Source: Pirellulales bacterium
GTDB lineage: Bacteria; Planctomycetota; Planctomycetia; Pirellulales; Thermoguttaceae
Direction: 5' to 3'
Length of the DNA: 64,000 nucleotides
NCBI GenBank assembly: GCA_016936015.1
Contig: JAFGPV010000146.1
Location: 1-64,000, forward strand
Of the stretch, positions 25,254 to 34,640 are shown one piece after another; position 1 is the stretch's first letter; each line of letters starts with the position of its first letter. A program made the position numbers and the translations under genes. The notes beneath the pieces are model-generated. The model searched no databases. It was not told the DNA's origin and worked only from the letters and a program-made list of their open reading frames with translations.

Positions 25254-26097
25254 CCACCTGCACGTCGCTTTTCTGGAATTGGGGAATAATCCGGCAGACG
25301 GCGCGGTCGGCGGCGACGTGAACCACCTCGACGCGGCCGACGTACTTGCTCCCGGCCGGGCCGACGCGGACCACTTCCAACCGGTGACCCTTCATCAATC
25401 CGTCGTCCGTTCCCAGGTTGACCTCGACCAGTCCTCCGCCCTGCACGGCTTCGACGATGCCGTCCACCGGCGGGGGGCTGCCGGAAATGTCGGTGTCGAG
25501 GTTCATGCCGAAGTGGCGGAGCACCGTCTGGGCCTTCGCCAGATCGGCCGAGAGGATCGTGCTCCGATCTTTCAACAGCCGCAGGTCGTTTTTCAACTGG
25601 TGCGCCTCGTCGGTCAGCCGGTTGACCTCCTGCTCGTGCAGACGGCGGTCCTTCCGGGCCGTTTCCAGGTCGAGGCGAAGCGTCTTCGCTTCCTCGCCGA
25701 ACTTATTCGACTCGTCCTGGGCGGCCTTCATGGCGGCCGTGGCGCGCCGCCAGTCCTCCGTCAACGTGGCCTTTTCCCGTTCACGCTGGACACGCTCCTC
25801 CTTCAACTCGGTAAGTTCGTTCTCCAACTTCGTCAGCGCATCGATCTTGGCGGCCTTTTCCTCCGTGAAATCGCGTTCAATCTTATCCTTTTCTTCCTTC
25901 AGCCTGGAATTCTCCGTCCGTGCGTCCTCCAATTGCCACTTCAAGCCGATGGGATTCTGGATATTGGCTTTGTCGCGCGGGTTGAGAACTACGGTTCGAT
26001 AGTTTTTGTGCGTCGCATAGACCATTACCGCCAGGGTCATAAAGACCAATGACAATACGAAGATCAATACCGTGAAAATCTTGCCGACGAGATTCAT
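25225..26097 (-). CDS. Membrane-anchored coiled-coil protein with MreC-like C-terminal beta domain
   Basis: A 290-residue protein with an N-terminal membrane helix (FTVLIFVLSLVFMTLAVMVYA region), then about 140 residues of uninterrupted charged heptads (a long coiled coil), then a compact beta domain with GIVEAVQGGGLVEVNLGTDD, GLMKGHRLEVVRV and YVGRVEVVHVAADRAVC. Membrane helix, coiled coil and beta domain is also the architecture of MreC, and the beta part resembles the ligand-type domains of MreC or FlgT, but I cannot claim homology. ATG 26097 has AAGAGGA upstream. A GTG five codons earlier is weaker. Neighbours (MreB-like, PBP2, Lnt) favour a cell-wall role. Confidence 0.75.
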   Translation of the reverse strand: MNLVGKIFTVLIFVLSLVFMTLAVMVYATHKNYRTVVLNPRDKANIQNPIGLKWQLEDARTENSRLKEEKDKIERDFTEEKAAKIDALTKLENELTELKEERVQREREKATLTEDWRRATAAMKAAQDESNKFGEEAKTLRLDLETARKDRRLHEQEVNRLTDEAHQLKNDLRLLKDRSTILSADLAKAQTVLRHFGMNLDTDISGSPPPVDGIVEAVQGGGLVEVNLGTDDGLMKGHRLEVVRVGPAGSKYVGRVEVVHVAADRAVCRIIPQFQKSDVQVDDRVYSRLQ

Positions 26098-26225
26098 AGA
26101 TGTCCTCTTCACGTGGGGGCCGGAAAAGGGGGCTGGCTCATGGATGTGCAGCGCCCTTTGGGCCTTTTAGGCAAACATTGCCTGTCACCCATTCCGGCAG
26201 GCAAGTCCAGTCAGTGCATGATTTT

Positions 26226-26255
26226 AGTATAACTTCCACGAAAATCGCATGTCAA
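26226..26255 (-). promoter_or_regulatory. Promoter of the coiled-coil/small membrane protein operon
   Basis: Minus strand TTGACA (26255-26250), an 18-nt spacer and TATACT (26231-26226), giving a leader of about 120 nt before ATG 26097. The rest of 26098-26441 holds no gene. Bases 26370-26440 contain another GTCATCCCGACGGGCACC repeat like the one at 16785. Confidence 0.72.
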
Positions 26256-26441
26256 CGAGAAGCGGCGCAGGTGAGGCAATTTCGATCGGTTGTTCAAGGC
26301 AGCACCCCTCCTTTCATGGGGTCGCACACACGAATTTACCGGATTTTCGGCCTTGAGGGATAATTTTCAGGTGTCATCCCGACGGGCACCGACGCGGAGC
26401 GTTGGTCGGTGAAGGAGCTCTCGTCATCAGAGATTTGCCGT

Positions 26442-28205
26442 TTACGAAACCGCAAGCGGCTTTTTAGTTCCTTTTCTTCCTCGACTCCTGTTCCTCCAAC
26501 CCTGGAGAATCCCCCCCAGGACGAAAAGGATGCAGGCCCATAGGCAAGCTCCCGCAAACCAATCGCCGTGGTCGAGGTACCAACTGCCGCGGGGGTCGCG
26601 GCGGACCTCGGCCAGGAGGATATCGGTGTCGCGGCGGCGTCCTTTTATCAGGATCCGGCCGTCGCCGTTGATGACTGCCGAGAAGCCGGTGTTGGCGGCG
26701 ATCAGCAGCGGCTTGCGGCACTCCACCGCGCGGAACACGCCGCAGGCCAGGTGCAGGTCCAACTCGCTGGAGCCCCAGTACCAGCCGCCGTTGGTCAAGT
26801 TGACGAGGAAGTCCGGTTCTTCCCCCTCGGCCCGAAGCGTCAGGATTTGCCGGCGGATCAGGTGCGGCAGCACGCTCTCGTAACAGATGTCCGGCGAGAA
26901 GCGGAGATTTTTCAACCGAAACGATTTCGGCCTCTCTCCCGGCGTCAGGCCTGCGCTTAAGGGCGTGATGCGATTCAGCCATGCAATCCGGTCGGCCAGG
27001 GGGATGTATTCGCCGAACATCACGGGGTGCATTTTATCGTAGCGGCCGATCAATTCTCCGTTTTTCCCGATGTAGGCCGCGGAATTATAAAAGAGGATGC
27101 CGTCGGCCGTGTAATGCCAGGTGTCAAGACCCGTCAGCAGCGGCACGTTCCACTCTGCGGTAATCTTGCGGAACTCCTCCCAGGTTTTTTCGGCCTCCGC
27201 CGCCAGATTCCGCCGTCCGTTTTCGGCCGAGCCCTCGCCGCGTAACACCTCGGGATACCGGTCGAAGGCGTCCCGATCCCAGGTGAGGATCGGATACCGA
27301 AAAAAAGTCTCCGGCCAGACGATCAGGTCGAGGCGCTTGTTTTCCCGAACCGCCTGGGCAGTGAGTACGACGTAACGCCGGTAAATCTCTTCCCGGTCAT
27401 TCTTGCCGAATTCCGTGTCGATCGACTCCTGAATCAAGGCGATCCGCAGCGGGGGATCATCCTCATGGAAATGACGCATCAATGCTCCGTCGAGAAGCTG
27501 GAGATATCCGTATCCTAAGACAACGAGAAACGCCAAGGCGATGTAGAACAACGGCAGGAAATTTTTAACTCGAAACTTTTCAGAGACGGGCCGTGTCAGC
27601 CCGGTTGCATTGCCGCTCTGCCGGACCGGCACGGTCCGGCTCTGACGAACAAGATTGTATCGAAAGAAAAAAACGGCCAGGCACGCGGCGACGAACATCA
27701 CCAGGAAACTCACGCCGTACGCACCGGCCAGGTCGCTGATCTGAATGAGCATTACCCAGCGATACTGCGTGTGGCCCAGGCTGGCCATCGTCATGCCGCT
27801 GAGCAGGTGCCCGCGGACGAGTTCCAAACCGGTCCAGACGATCGGCGCGGCCAGGATTGCCGGCACGCGGAGCCGGTGGACCGCGGAGCGGCTCACACCG
27901 ACGAACACCGGAACGTAAAAAGCGAAATAGAAGGCCAGCGCCACCCAGCCGATGCCCGTCAAGGGATGCGGCAGCCGCAGCCAGTGCAGCACGCCCAGCC
28001 AAAACGTAAAACCCGCCAGCCAGATCGCCAGGTAGGGTTTTGGACCCTCCAGCTTCTCCCGGCGGATCAAGAGCACCCACGGAACCGGCGCAATCCACGC
28101 CAACGGCCACCAATCGACGGGCGGAAACGAGAGATAGAGGAGCAACGCGCCGAGAAAGGCAGAGAAGAAAGTCGGTGAATGGAAAAAGGCGGCGATTTTT
28201 TTCAT
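26442..28205 (-). CDS. lnt: Apolipoprotein N-acyltransferase
   Basis: Lnt adds the third acyl chain to the N-terminal cysteine of lipoproteins at the outer face of the inner membrane, the last step of lipoprotein maturation. Several N-terminal helices are followed by a nitrilase-fold periplasmic domain. The catalytic triad is visible as Glu299 (WPETFF), Lys391 (YDKMHP) and Cys441 (ICYESV). A final membrane helix (WFAGACLWACILFVLGGILQ) precedes a basic tail. Length 587 is slightly above the usual 510-540 because of an insert near residue 195 between helices. Its presence implies a Gram-negative-type lipoprotein system. The gene is separated from its neighbours by repeats. Confidence 0.94.
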   Translation of the reverse strand: MKKIAAFFHSPTFFSAFLGALLLYLSFPPVDWWPLAWIAPVPWVLLIRREKLEGPKPYLAIWLAGFTFWLGVLHWLRLPHPLTGIGWVALAFYFAFYVPVFVGVSRSAVHRLRVPAILAAPIVWTGLELVRGHLLSGMTMASLGHTQYRWVMLIQISDLAGAYGVSFLVMFVAACLAVFFFRYNLVRQSRTVPVRQSGNATGLTRPVSEKFRVKNFLPLFYIALAFLVVLGYGYLQLLDGALMRHFHEDDPPLRIALIQESIDTEFGKNDREEIYRRYVVLTAQAVRENKRLDLIVWPETFFRYPILTWDRDAFDRYPEVLRGEGSAENGRRNLAAEAEKTWEEFRKITAEWNVPLLTGLDTWHYTADGILFYNSAAYIGKNGELIGRYDKMHPVMFGEYIPLADRIAWLNRITPLSAGLTPGERPKSFRLKNLRFSPDICYESVLPHLIRRQILTLRAEGEEPDFLVNLTNGGWYWGSSELDLHLACGVFRAVECRKPLLIAANTGFSAVINGDGRILIKGRRRDTDILLAEVRRDPRGSWYLDHGDWFAGACLWACILFVLGGILQGWRNRSRGRKGTKKPLAVS

Positions 28206-28220
28206 TCATCCCAAATCCGT

Positions 28221-28285
28221 TTAGCCCGGCCGCTTGCGGCCGGCGGGAGTTCCCAGACAACACCGGGCACAAGTGCCCGGGCTAA
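28221..28285. repeat. Palindromic repeat, family D, supplying the trpG stop codon
   Basis: TTAGCCCGG (28221-28229) is inverted as CCGGGCTAA (28277-28285). Internal hairpins are GGCCGCTTGCGGCC (28229-28242) and CCGGGCACAAGTGCCCGG (28263-28280). The minus-strand stop TAG of the amidotransferase gene (28284-28282) is in the right arm. Confidence 0.8.
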
Positions 28286-28878
28286 ACCGGGCTTGTTTCC
28301 ATACTTATGAAACTTTTCAGGATTGCGGATCCGCAGTCGGTCAGGAAGCTTTCGGGATGGAATTGCACGCCGAAGAGCGGATATTTTTTGTGGCGGATGC
28401 CCATGATTTCCCGGATTCCCTGCGGGTCGGTGCTCCAGGCGCAGACGTCGAATTGGTCGCTGAGCGTATCGGGTTGGATGACAAGGCTATGGTATCGGGT
28501 GGCGACGAAGGGATTGGGCAATCCCGTAAGCAAACCGCGGCCGTCGTGATGGATCTGGTCGGTTTTGCCGTGCATCAGCCGGCCGCAGCGGACGATCTTC
28601 GCCCCGAAGGCCTGCCCGATGGATTGATGCCCCAGGCACACGCCCAAAAGCGGAATTTTCCCGGCGAAGCGTTTCACGCAGTCGACGGAAATGCCGGCCT
28701 CGTCGGGGGTGCAGGGGCCGGGCGAAATAATCAGGTGCGTTGGCCGCTTCGCCTCGATCTCCTCCGGCGTAATCTTGTCGTTGCGAAAGACCTCCAGGTC
28801 GAGCGTCGGATCAATTTCCCCCAGCCGCTGCAAGAGGTTATAGGTGAACGAATCATAATTGTCGATCAGGAGGATCAT
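28282..28878 (-). CDS. trpG: Anthranilate/aminodeoxychorismate synthase glutamine amidotransferase subunit
   Basis: A class I glutamine amidotransferase of 198 residues that releases ammonia from glutamine for anthranilate (tryptophan) or aminodeoxychorismate (folate) synthesis with a partner TrpE/PabB. It starts MILLIDNYDSFTYNL, has the oxyanion motif SPGPCTPDEAG, nucleophile Cys81 in GVCLGHQSIGQAFG and the His/Glu pair in QFHPES. One TrpG-type protein often serves both pathways, so TrpG or PabA cannot be separated here. The synthase subunit is not adjacent. The last residues, TSPV, and the stop codon come from the palindromic repeat at 28221-28285. Confidence 0.93.
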   Translation of the reverse strand: MILLIDNYDSFTYNLLQRLGEIDPTLDLEVFRNDKITPEEIEAKRPTHLIISPGPCTPDEAGISVDCVKRFAGKIPLLGVCLGHQSIGQAFGAKIVRCGRLMHGKTDQIHHDGRGLLTGLPNPFVATRYHSLVIQPDTLSDQFDVCAWSTDPQGIREIMGIRHKKYPLFGVQFHPESFLTDCGSAILKSFISMETSPV

Positions 28879-29459
28879 CCTTAAAGTTTATCAAAATTGC
28901 CCGAACAAGGCCACGGAGGGCCCGGCGGGAACGACTCATACGGGAAATCGAGTGATTTTATCATCATTATTGTTCCGAGAAGCTTGGGAAATTTTATCTT
29001 TTATGGAAATTCTCGGCCGGTGAAAGGGGCTTCGAGAGGGCCTACAACCGATAAAGTTTAACCGCCTTCCAAACGTGGAATTGTTTGCGCAACAGGAGAG
29101 GTAAATTCTTTTGGCGAAATACTTTTCGTTCGCTCAAGGCGACCTTTTCGGCGCGCCGATAGGGTAAACTGACCCTAAGCAATTTGCGCGTGTCGTGGTG
29201 GCACGCGTTTAAGGGTGCGTCAGGCAACCGGATCAGGTAGGAATCGAGTCAAGGAACGGCTCGACGGCCCTGGCGCAGTACACCGTGCGAACGGCATCCG
29301 TAGAGGATTCCTTCCACCTGCGATCGCCCAGCCTTCTGATGGTTCCCTCCCGGAACAGCGGCGTCTCTGGGAAGGCGGACTTCAGCGGCCGCGCGATGGT
29401 CTGTCGTCGGTTTGGAATGTTCTGCTTTCGCCGTTCACTGTAAAGGAGTTGTTGCTCTA
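28879..29459. other. Intergenic region upstream of the cysteine-rich gene
   Basis: About 580 bases with no supported gene. Frames at 29042-29227 and 29215-29460 show no recognisable similarity and no ribosome site. No clean sigma-70 promoter pair was found, though the cysteine-rich gene must be transcribed from here. The long leader could itself be regulatory. Confidence 0.4.
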
Positions 29460-30308
29460 ATGAAAAGCAAAACCATGCTAATTGCGCTCGTCTTGAGCGC
29501 CGCCCTGGGCGGCCAGGTGTTCGGTCTCGAACTCCTGGACCGAATGCTCGGGCTGAACAATTGCGGTGGCTGCGGCACATGCAACGCCTGTGAGCCCGCA
29601 AAGGCTTGCTGCCCTGAGCCGTGCTGCCCGGTGAAATGCTGCGAGCCGGCCTGCTGCGAGAAACCCAAATGCTGCGATCCGGCCTGCTGCGAGAAACCCA
29701 AATGCTGCGATCCGTGCTGCGAAGCGACTTGCTGCAAGACTTGCCGGCCGACTCCGGTCCGCGACCTGTTCGCGGGCATGAGGGACATGCTCTGCTGCAA
29801 GGTCTGCTGCTGCACTCCTTGCAAGTGCGATCCCTGCTGCCCCGCTAAGGCCTGCTGCCCCGAGCCGTGCTGCCCGGTCAAGGCTTGTGAGCCAGCTTGC
29901 GATCCGGCTTGCGGCAAGTGCTGCAAGAAACGCTGCTGCAAAAAGGTCGCCTGCGACCCCTGCTGCCCGGTGAAGGCCTGCGAACCGGCCTGCGATCCTT
30001 GCTGCCCGGTGAAGGCCTGCGAACCGGCTTGTGAACCGGCTTGCGGCAAGTGCTGCAAAGAGCGTTTCCGGCCGCTTGCTTCCCTGTTAGACAACTTGTT
30101 TGGCTGCAAGAAGTGCTGCTGCGGCTGTGAAGCCGAATGCGGCTGCTGCGGCTGCGGCGCGGCTCCGGCCCCGGCGGGCAAAGCCACCGGACCGGCTCCT
30201 GCCGCCGCTCCCGAGCCGGCCCCGAGCGCCTACTTGCCCCAAGCGCCGAAAGCCGATCCTTCGGCCTCACTAAGCAACGCCGCCGGTCGCAATCTGGTTC
30301 GCAACTAA
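29460..30308 (+). CDS. Secreted, extremely cysteine-rich repeat protein
   Basis: A 282-residue protein with a signal peptide (MKSKTMLIALVLSAALGG onward) and then about 64 cysteines, close to a quarter of all residues. The body is built of short degenerate repeats such as CCPVKACEPACDP, CCEKPKCCDPA and ACGKCCK, mostly Cys-Cys pairs with Pro, Lys and Glu. A non-repetitive block TPVRDLFAGMRDMLC has a relative at RFRPLASLLDNLFGC. The C-terminus is an Ala/Pro-rich tail without cysteine. After export a dense disulfide network is likely, suggesting a wall or sheath structural protein. Metal storage, metallothionein-like, is the alternative. AAAGGAG is 11 nt upstream of ATG 29460. It is followed by a strong terminator, so it is monocistronic. 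Confidence 0.85.
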   Translation: MKSKTMLIALVLSAALGGQVFGLELLDRMLGLNNCGGCGTCNACEPAKACCPEPCCPVKCCEPACCEKPKCCDPACCEKPKCCDPCCEATCCKTCRPTPVRDLFAGMRDMLCCKVCCCTPCKCDPCCPAKACCPEPCCPVKACEPACDPACGKCCKKRCCKKVACDPCCPVKACEPACDPCCPVKACEPACEPACGKCCKERFRPLASLLDNLFGCKKCCCGCEAECGCCGCGAAPAPAGKATGPAPAAAPEPAPSAYLPQAPKADPSASLSNAAGRNLVRN

Positions 30309-30337
30309 CGCGAACGCCAACGAGATCAAGCGATCCT

Positions 30338-30376
30338 CAGGTCTGCCCAAGCACCACCTTGGGCAGGCCTTTTTTA
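30338..30376 (+). terminator. Rho-independent terminator of the cysteine-rich gene
   Basis: CTGCCCAAG and CTTGGGCAG pair perfectly around a 6-nt loop, flanked by AGG/GCC, and TTTTTT follows. The convergent Hsp70 gene ends at once beyond it. Confidence 0.88.
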
Positions 30377-31920
30377 TTACCGATACTCCGTCGGCTCCTG
30401 GCCGGAGATGAATTGCCGCCAGCCGTCGAGGTGTTCCTTGGAGAGGCTGTTTTCGCGGTGGATTTCCGTGGTCACCTGGCGGTCGGTGCCGGGGACGATC
30501 ACCCGGACCTTCAACCGGCCGGTCGGTTCGTAGTGGAACAGCACGTCCACCGGCGAGCCGGCCGGCAGTTCCGTCGGCAGATGCCGCACCGAGCACTTGC
30601 CGATCGGCTGGCAGTCGTCGGCCGAGGGGCTCTCGCCCTCGACGATCGGCACGAGGATCGAACGCTGATCGTCCTTCTGCGTGCGGAAGGTCCGCCGGGC
30701 GGTCACCGGGATCCGCGTATTGCGGGGAATGAGAATCCCGTTGCGGCGGCGGCGCGTCTGCGGATCGGTTCCCACAACCCCCAGGCTGTGCGAGTTGACG
30801 TTCTTGATCTGGAAGACGGCGGGTTTTCCCTCGGCCTCGGCCAGGATCAATTCCGCGCGGAGCGCGGCGCCCATCGCCACGGCCTCGTCGGCCGCCACGG
30901 CGGCGTTGGGTTCCTTGCCCGAGAGCTGCCGGAGCATGGCGCGGACCATCGGCATGCGGGTCGAACCGCCGACCAGCAGCACGTGGTCGAGGTCCGGCCA
31001 ATCCAGGCCCGCCGCGGAGAGCGTCTGCACGGTGGTGAACCGGGTGCGGTCGAGCAGGTCCCTGGTCGCTTCTTCAAACTGCTCCCGGCCGATCTCGCTC
31101 CGGGCCGACAGGCCGCGGTAATCGAAGGTGACGGTGGCCTTGTTTCGGGCCGAGAGCGTGCGCTTGGCGTCTTCGCACTCGTGCCACAGCTTGCCGGCGG
31201 CGACGGGGTCATTGCGGGGATCGATCCGGTGCTGGCGGAAGAACGCCTCGGCGGCGATGTCGACCAGCCGCTGGTCCCAGTCGTAGCCGCCCAGGCGGAC
31301 GTCGCCGTCGGTGGCCAGGGCGATGAACTCGGTGCCGCGGATTTCCATCACCGTCACGTCGAAGGTGCCGCCGCCGAGGTCGTAAACCAGGAGGTGTTGC
31401 GGCTTTTGGGTGCTCCCCCCCGCGTTTAAAAAACCCTCCTGGTAGCCGAAGGCCACGGCCGCCGCGGTCGGCTCGTTGATGATGTCCAGCACCTCGAAGC
31501 CGGCCATGTATCCGGCGTCCTGCGTGGCCTTGCGGCGGACCTCGTCGAAGTACGCCGGCACGGTGATCACCACCTTCGTAAACGGCCCGATCACCCGCCC
31601 CGCGTCGCGGCGGAGCTTGTTGAGAATGAACGCCTCGATCACGTCCGGCGGATACTGCTTCCCGCCGATGACCTTGTGAAACACGCGGCAGCCCACGTCA
31701 CGCTTGGAGCATTCGGCGACCTTATCGGCCTCGGTGGCCAGCGCCTTGAGGGCCTCCTTGCCGACGACCACCTCCTCGCCGTCGAAAAGGACCACGCTGG
31801 GCGTGAGATGATCCCCCTCGGCGTTGACCAACGTGACCGGGATCCCCCGATCGTCGATCTTCGCCACGACCGAGAAGGTCGTTCCCAAATCGATGCCTAC
31901 GGCGGAAATGGAAGAAGGAG

Positions 31921-31924
<4 letters not shown>
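30377..31924 (-). CDS. Hsp70-family ATPase, short form
   Basis: A DnaK-like protein of 515 residues. The nucleotide-binding motifs are intact: [12 protein letters not shown] near the N-terminus, [26 protein letters not shown] and [12 protein letters not shown] beta substrate-binding domain follows ([26 protein letters not shown]), but the helical lid and the C-terminal EEVD-like tail of true DnaK are missing. It is thus a specialised relative, not the housekeeping chaperone. ATG 31924 forms an ATGA overlap with the stop of the larger Hsp70 gene upstream, and the frame upstream of it simply runs antisense-free through that gene. A partner function with the membrane-anchored Hsp70 is likely. 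Confidence 0.9.
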
Positions 31925-33884
<1,960 letters not shown>

Positions 33885-33888
<4 letters not shown>

Positions 33889-34301
33889 TTGACTTGGATC
33901 AGTTTTTTGAAACCCGCTTGTTCAAAATGGTGATCGATGGCAAAGGCGTCTTGAATCGATCGTTGGCTCATAATGGAAAAGCTTATACAATCCGTCACCG
34001 ACCACTCTTTATCAGGGCGATTACGATACAACTGCCATCCCGTTGCAATTAATTTTGGAGTTGGGGGGATAATTTCCACATTCTGATATTTCGAGAGTTG
34101 ATCGTAGATTTCAACTGCCAAGGATCGTTGGTGAAATCGAGATAAAGTGTCGCCGATCTCAAGCAAAATCAAATCAGTGGTCATCAACGAAGTTTTTTCA
34201 GCGATCAGTTTTTCCCATACTGATTCTGCTTGAGAATGCCATTGATCGTCAGTAACAATGACGGCGATCAGTCCGGAAGAGTCGAGAAAAACAGGATTCA
34301 C
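33885..34301 (-). CDS. PIN-domain protein, VapC-like toxin
   Basis: A 138-residue PIN-domain ribonuclease candidate. Acidic active-site residues are at Asp7 (FLDSSG), Glu48 (LLEIGD), Asp104 (VTDCIS) and Asp123 (AIDHHFEQAGF), matching VapC toxins that cut tRNA or rRNA. The start is GTG 34301, whose bases overlap the antitoxin stop (GTGA). Its stop in turn overlaps the Hsp70 start (ATGA). It is upstream of, and in one transcription unit with, the two Hsp70 genes. Toxicity is normally held by the antitoxin encoded just before it. Confidence 0.9.
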
Positions 34302-34525
34302 GGTCGTCGTCCGAAACGGTACTCATCCATGTGTTCCGATAAATCAAGTCTTCCCAACGAAACCCTCAACCCCCGGAGAGGATCTTCCCAGGATTTCTCT
34401 TCAGGGGCGACATTTTCAGAAGTGGTTTCTACGGTGACTTGAACCTGTTGGTGATCGTGGAGATCGAGTGCGTCCAAAGGTTTTAAAACCCCGTCTTCAT
34501 AAATGGCTTGAATGATTTGAGTCAT
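34298..34525 (-). CDS. Antitoxin of the AF2212/DUF104 type
   Basis: A 75-residue protein starting MTQIIQAIYEDGVLKPLDAL, a pattern seen in DUF104/AF2212-like antitoxins (x-AIYENGVLKPL) that pair with PIN toxins. The C-terminal part (WEDPLRGLRVSLGRLDLSEH) is likely the toxin-binding segment. GGAGGGAG lies 6 nt upstream of the ATG. The open frame continues upstream without coding character, crossing the GH57 terminator. Antitoxin-toxin order and 4-nt overlap are typical of such modules. It would bind the toxin and probably repress its own promoter. Confidence 0.85.
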   Translation of the reverse strand: MTQIIQAIYEDGVLKPLDALDLHDHQQVQVTVETTSENVAPEEKSWEDPLRGLRVSLGRLDLSEHMDEYRFGRRP

Positions 34526-34547
34526 TGCTCTCCCTCCAGCATTTTCT

Positions 34548-34576
34548 ATTTTGCCTGTTTTCTTGAGAGGTGTCAA
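34548..34576 (-). promoter_or_regulatory. Promoter of the antitoxin-PIN-Hsp70-Hsp70 unit
   Basis: Minus strand TTGACA (34576-34571), a 17-nt spacer and CAAAAT (34553-34548), 22 nt upstream of the antitoxin ATG. No other promoter is evident in the four overlapping genes. The -35 lies just below the GH57 terminator. Confidence 0.6.
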
Positions 34577-34583
34577 GGAATCG

Positions 34584-34610
34584 AAAAAAACCGCGGTCCG
34601 GGGACCGCGG
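34584..34610 (-). terminator. Rho-independent terminator of the GH57 gene
   Basis: On the minus strand CCGCGGTCC and GGACCGCGG pair perfectly around two bases, then TTTTTTT. It separates the GH57 gene from the antitoxin promoter. Confidence 0.9.
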
Positions 34611-34640
34611 CTCGGGGATGGGAGATGAATTCGTAAGGTA

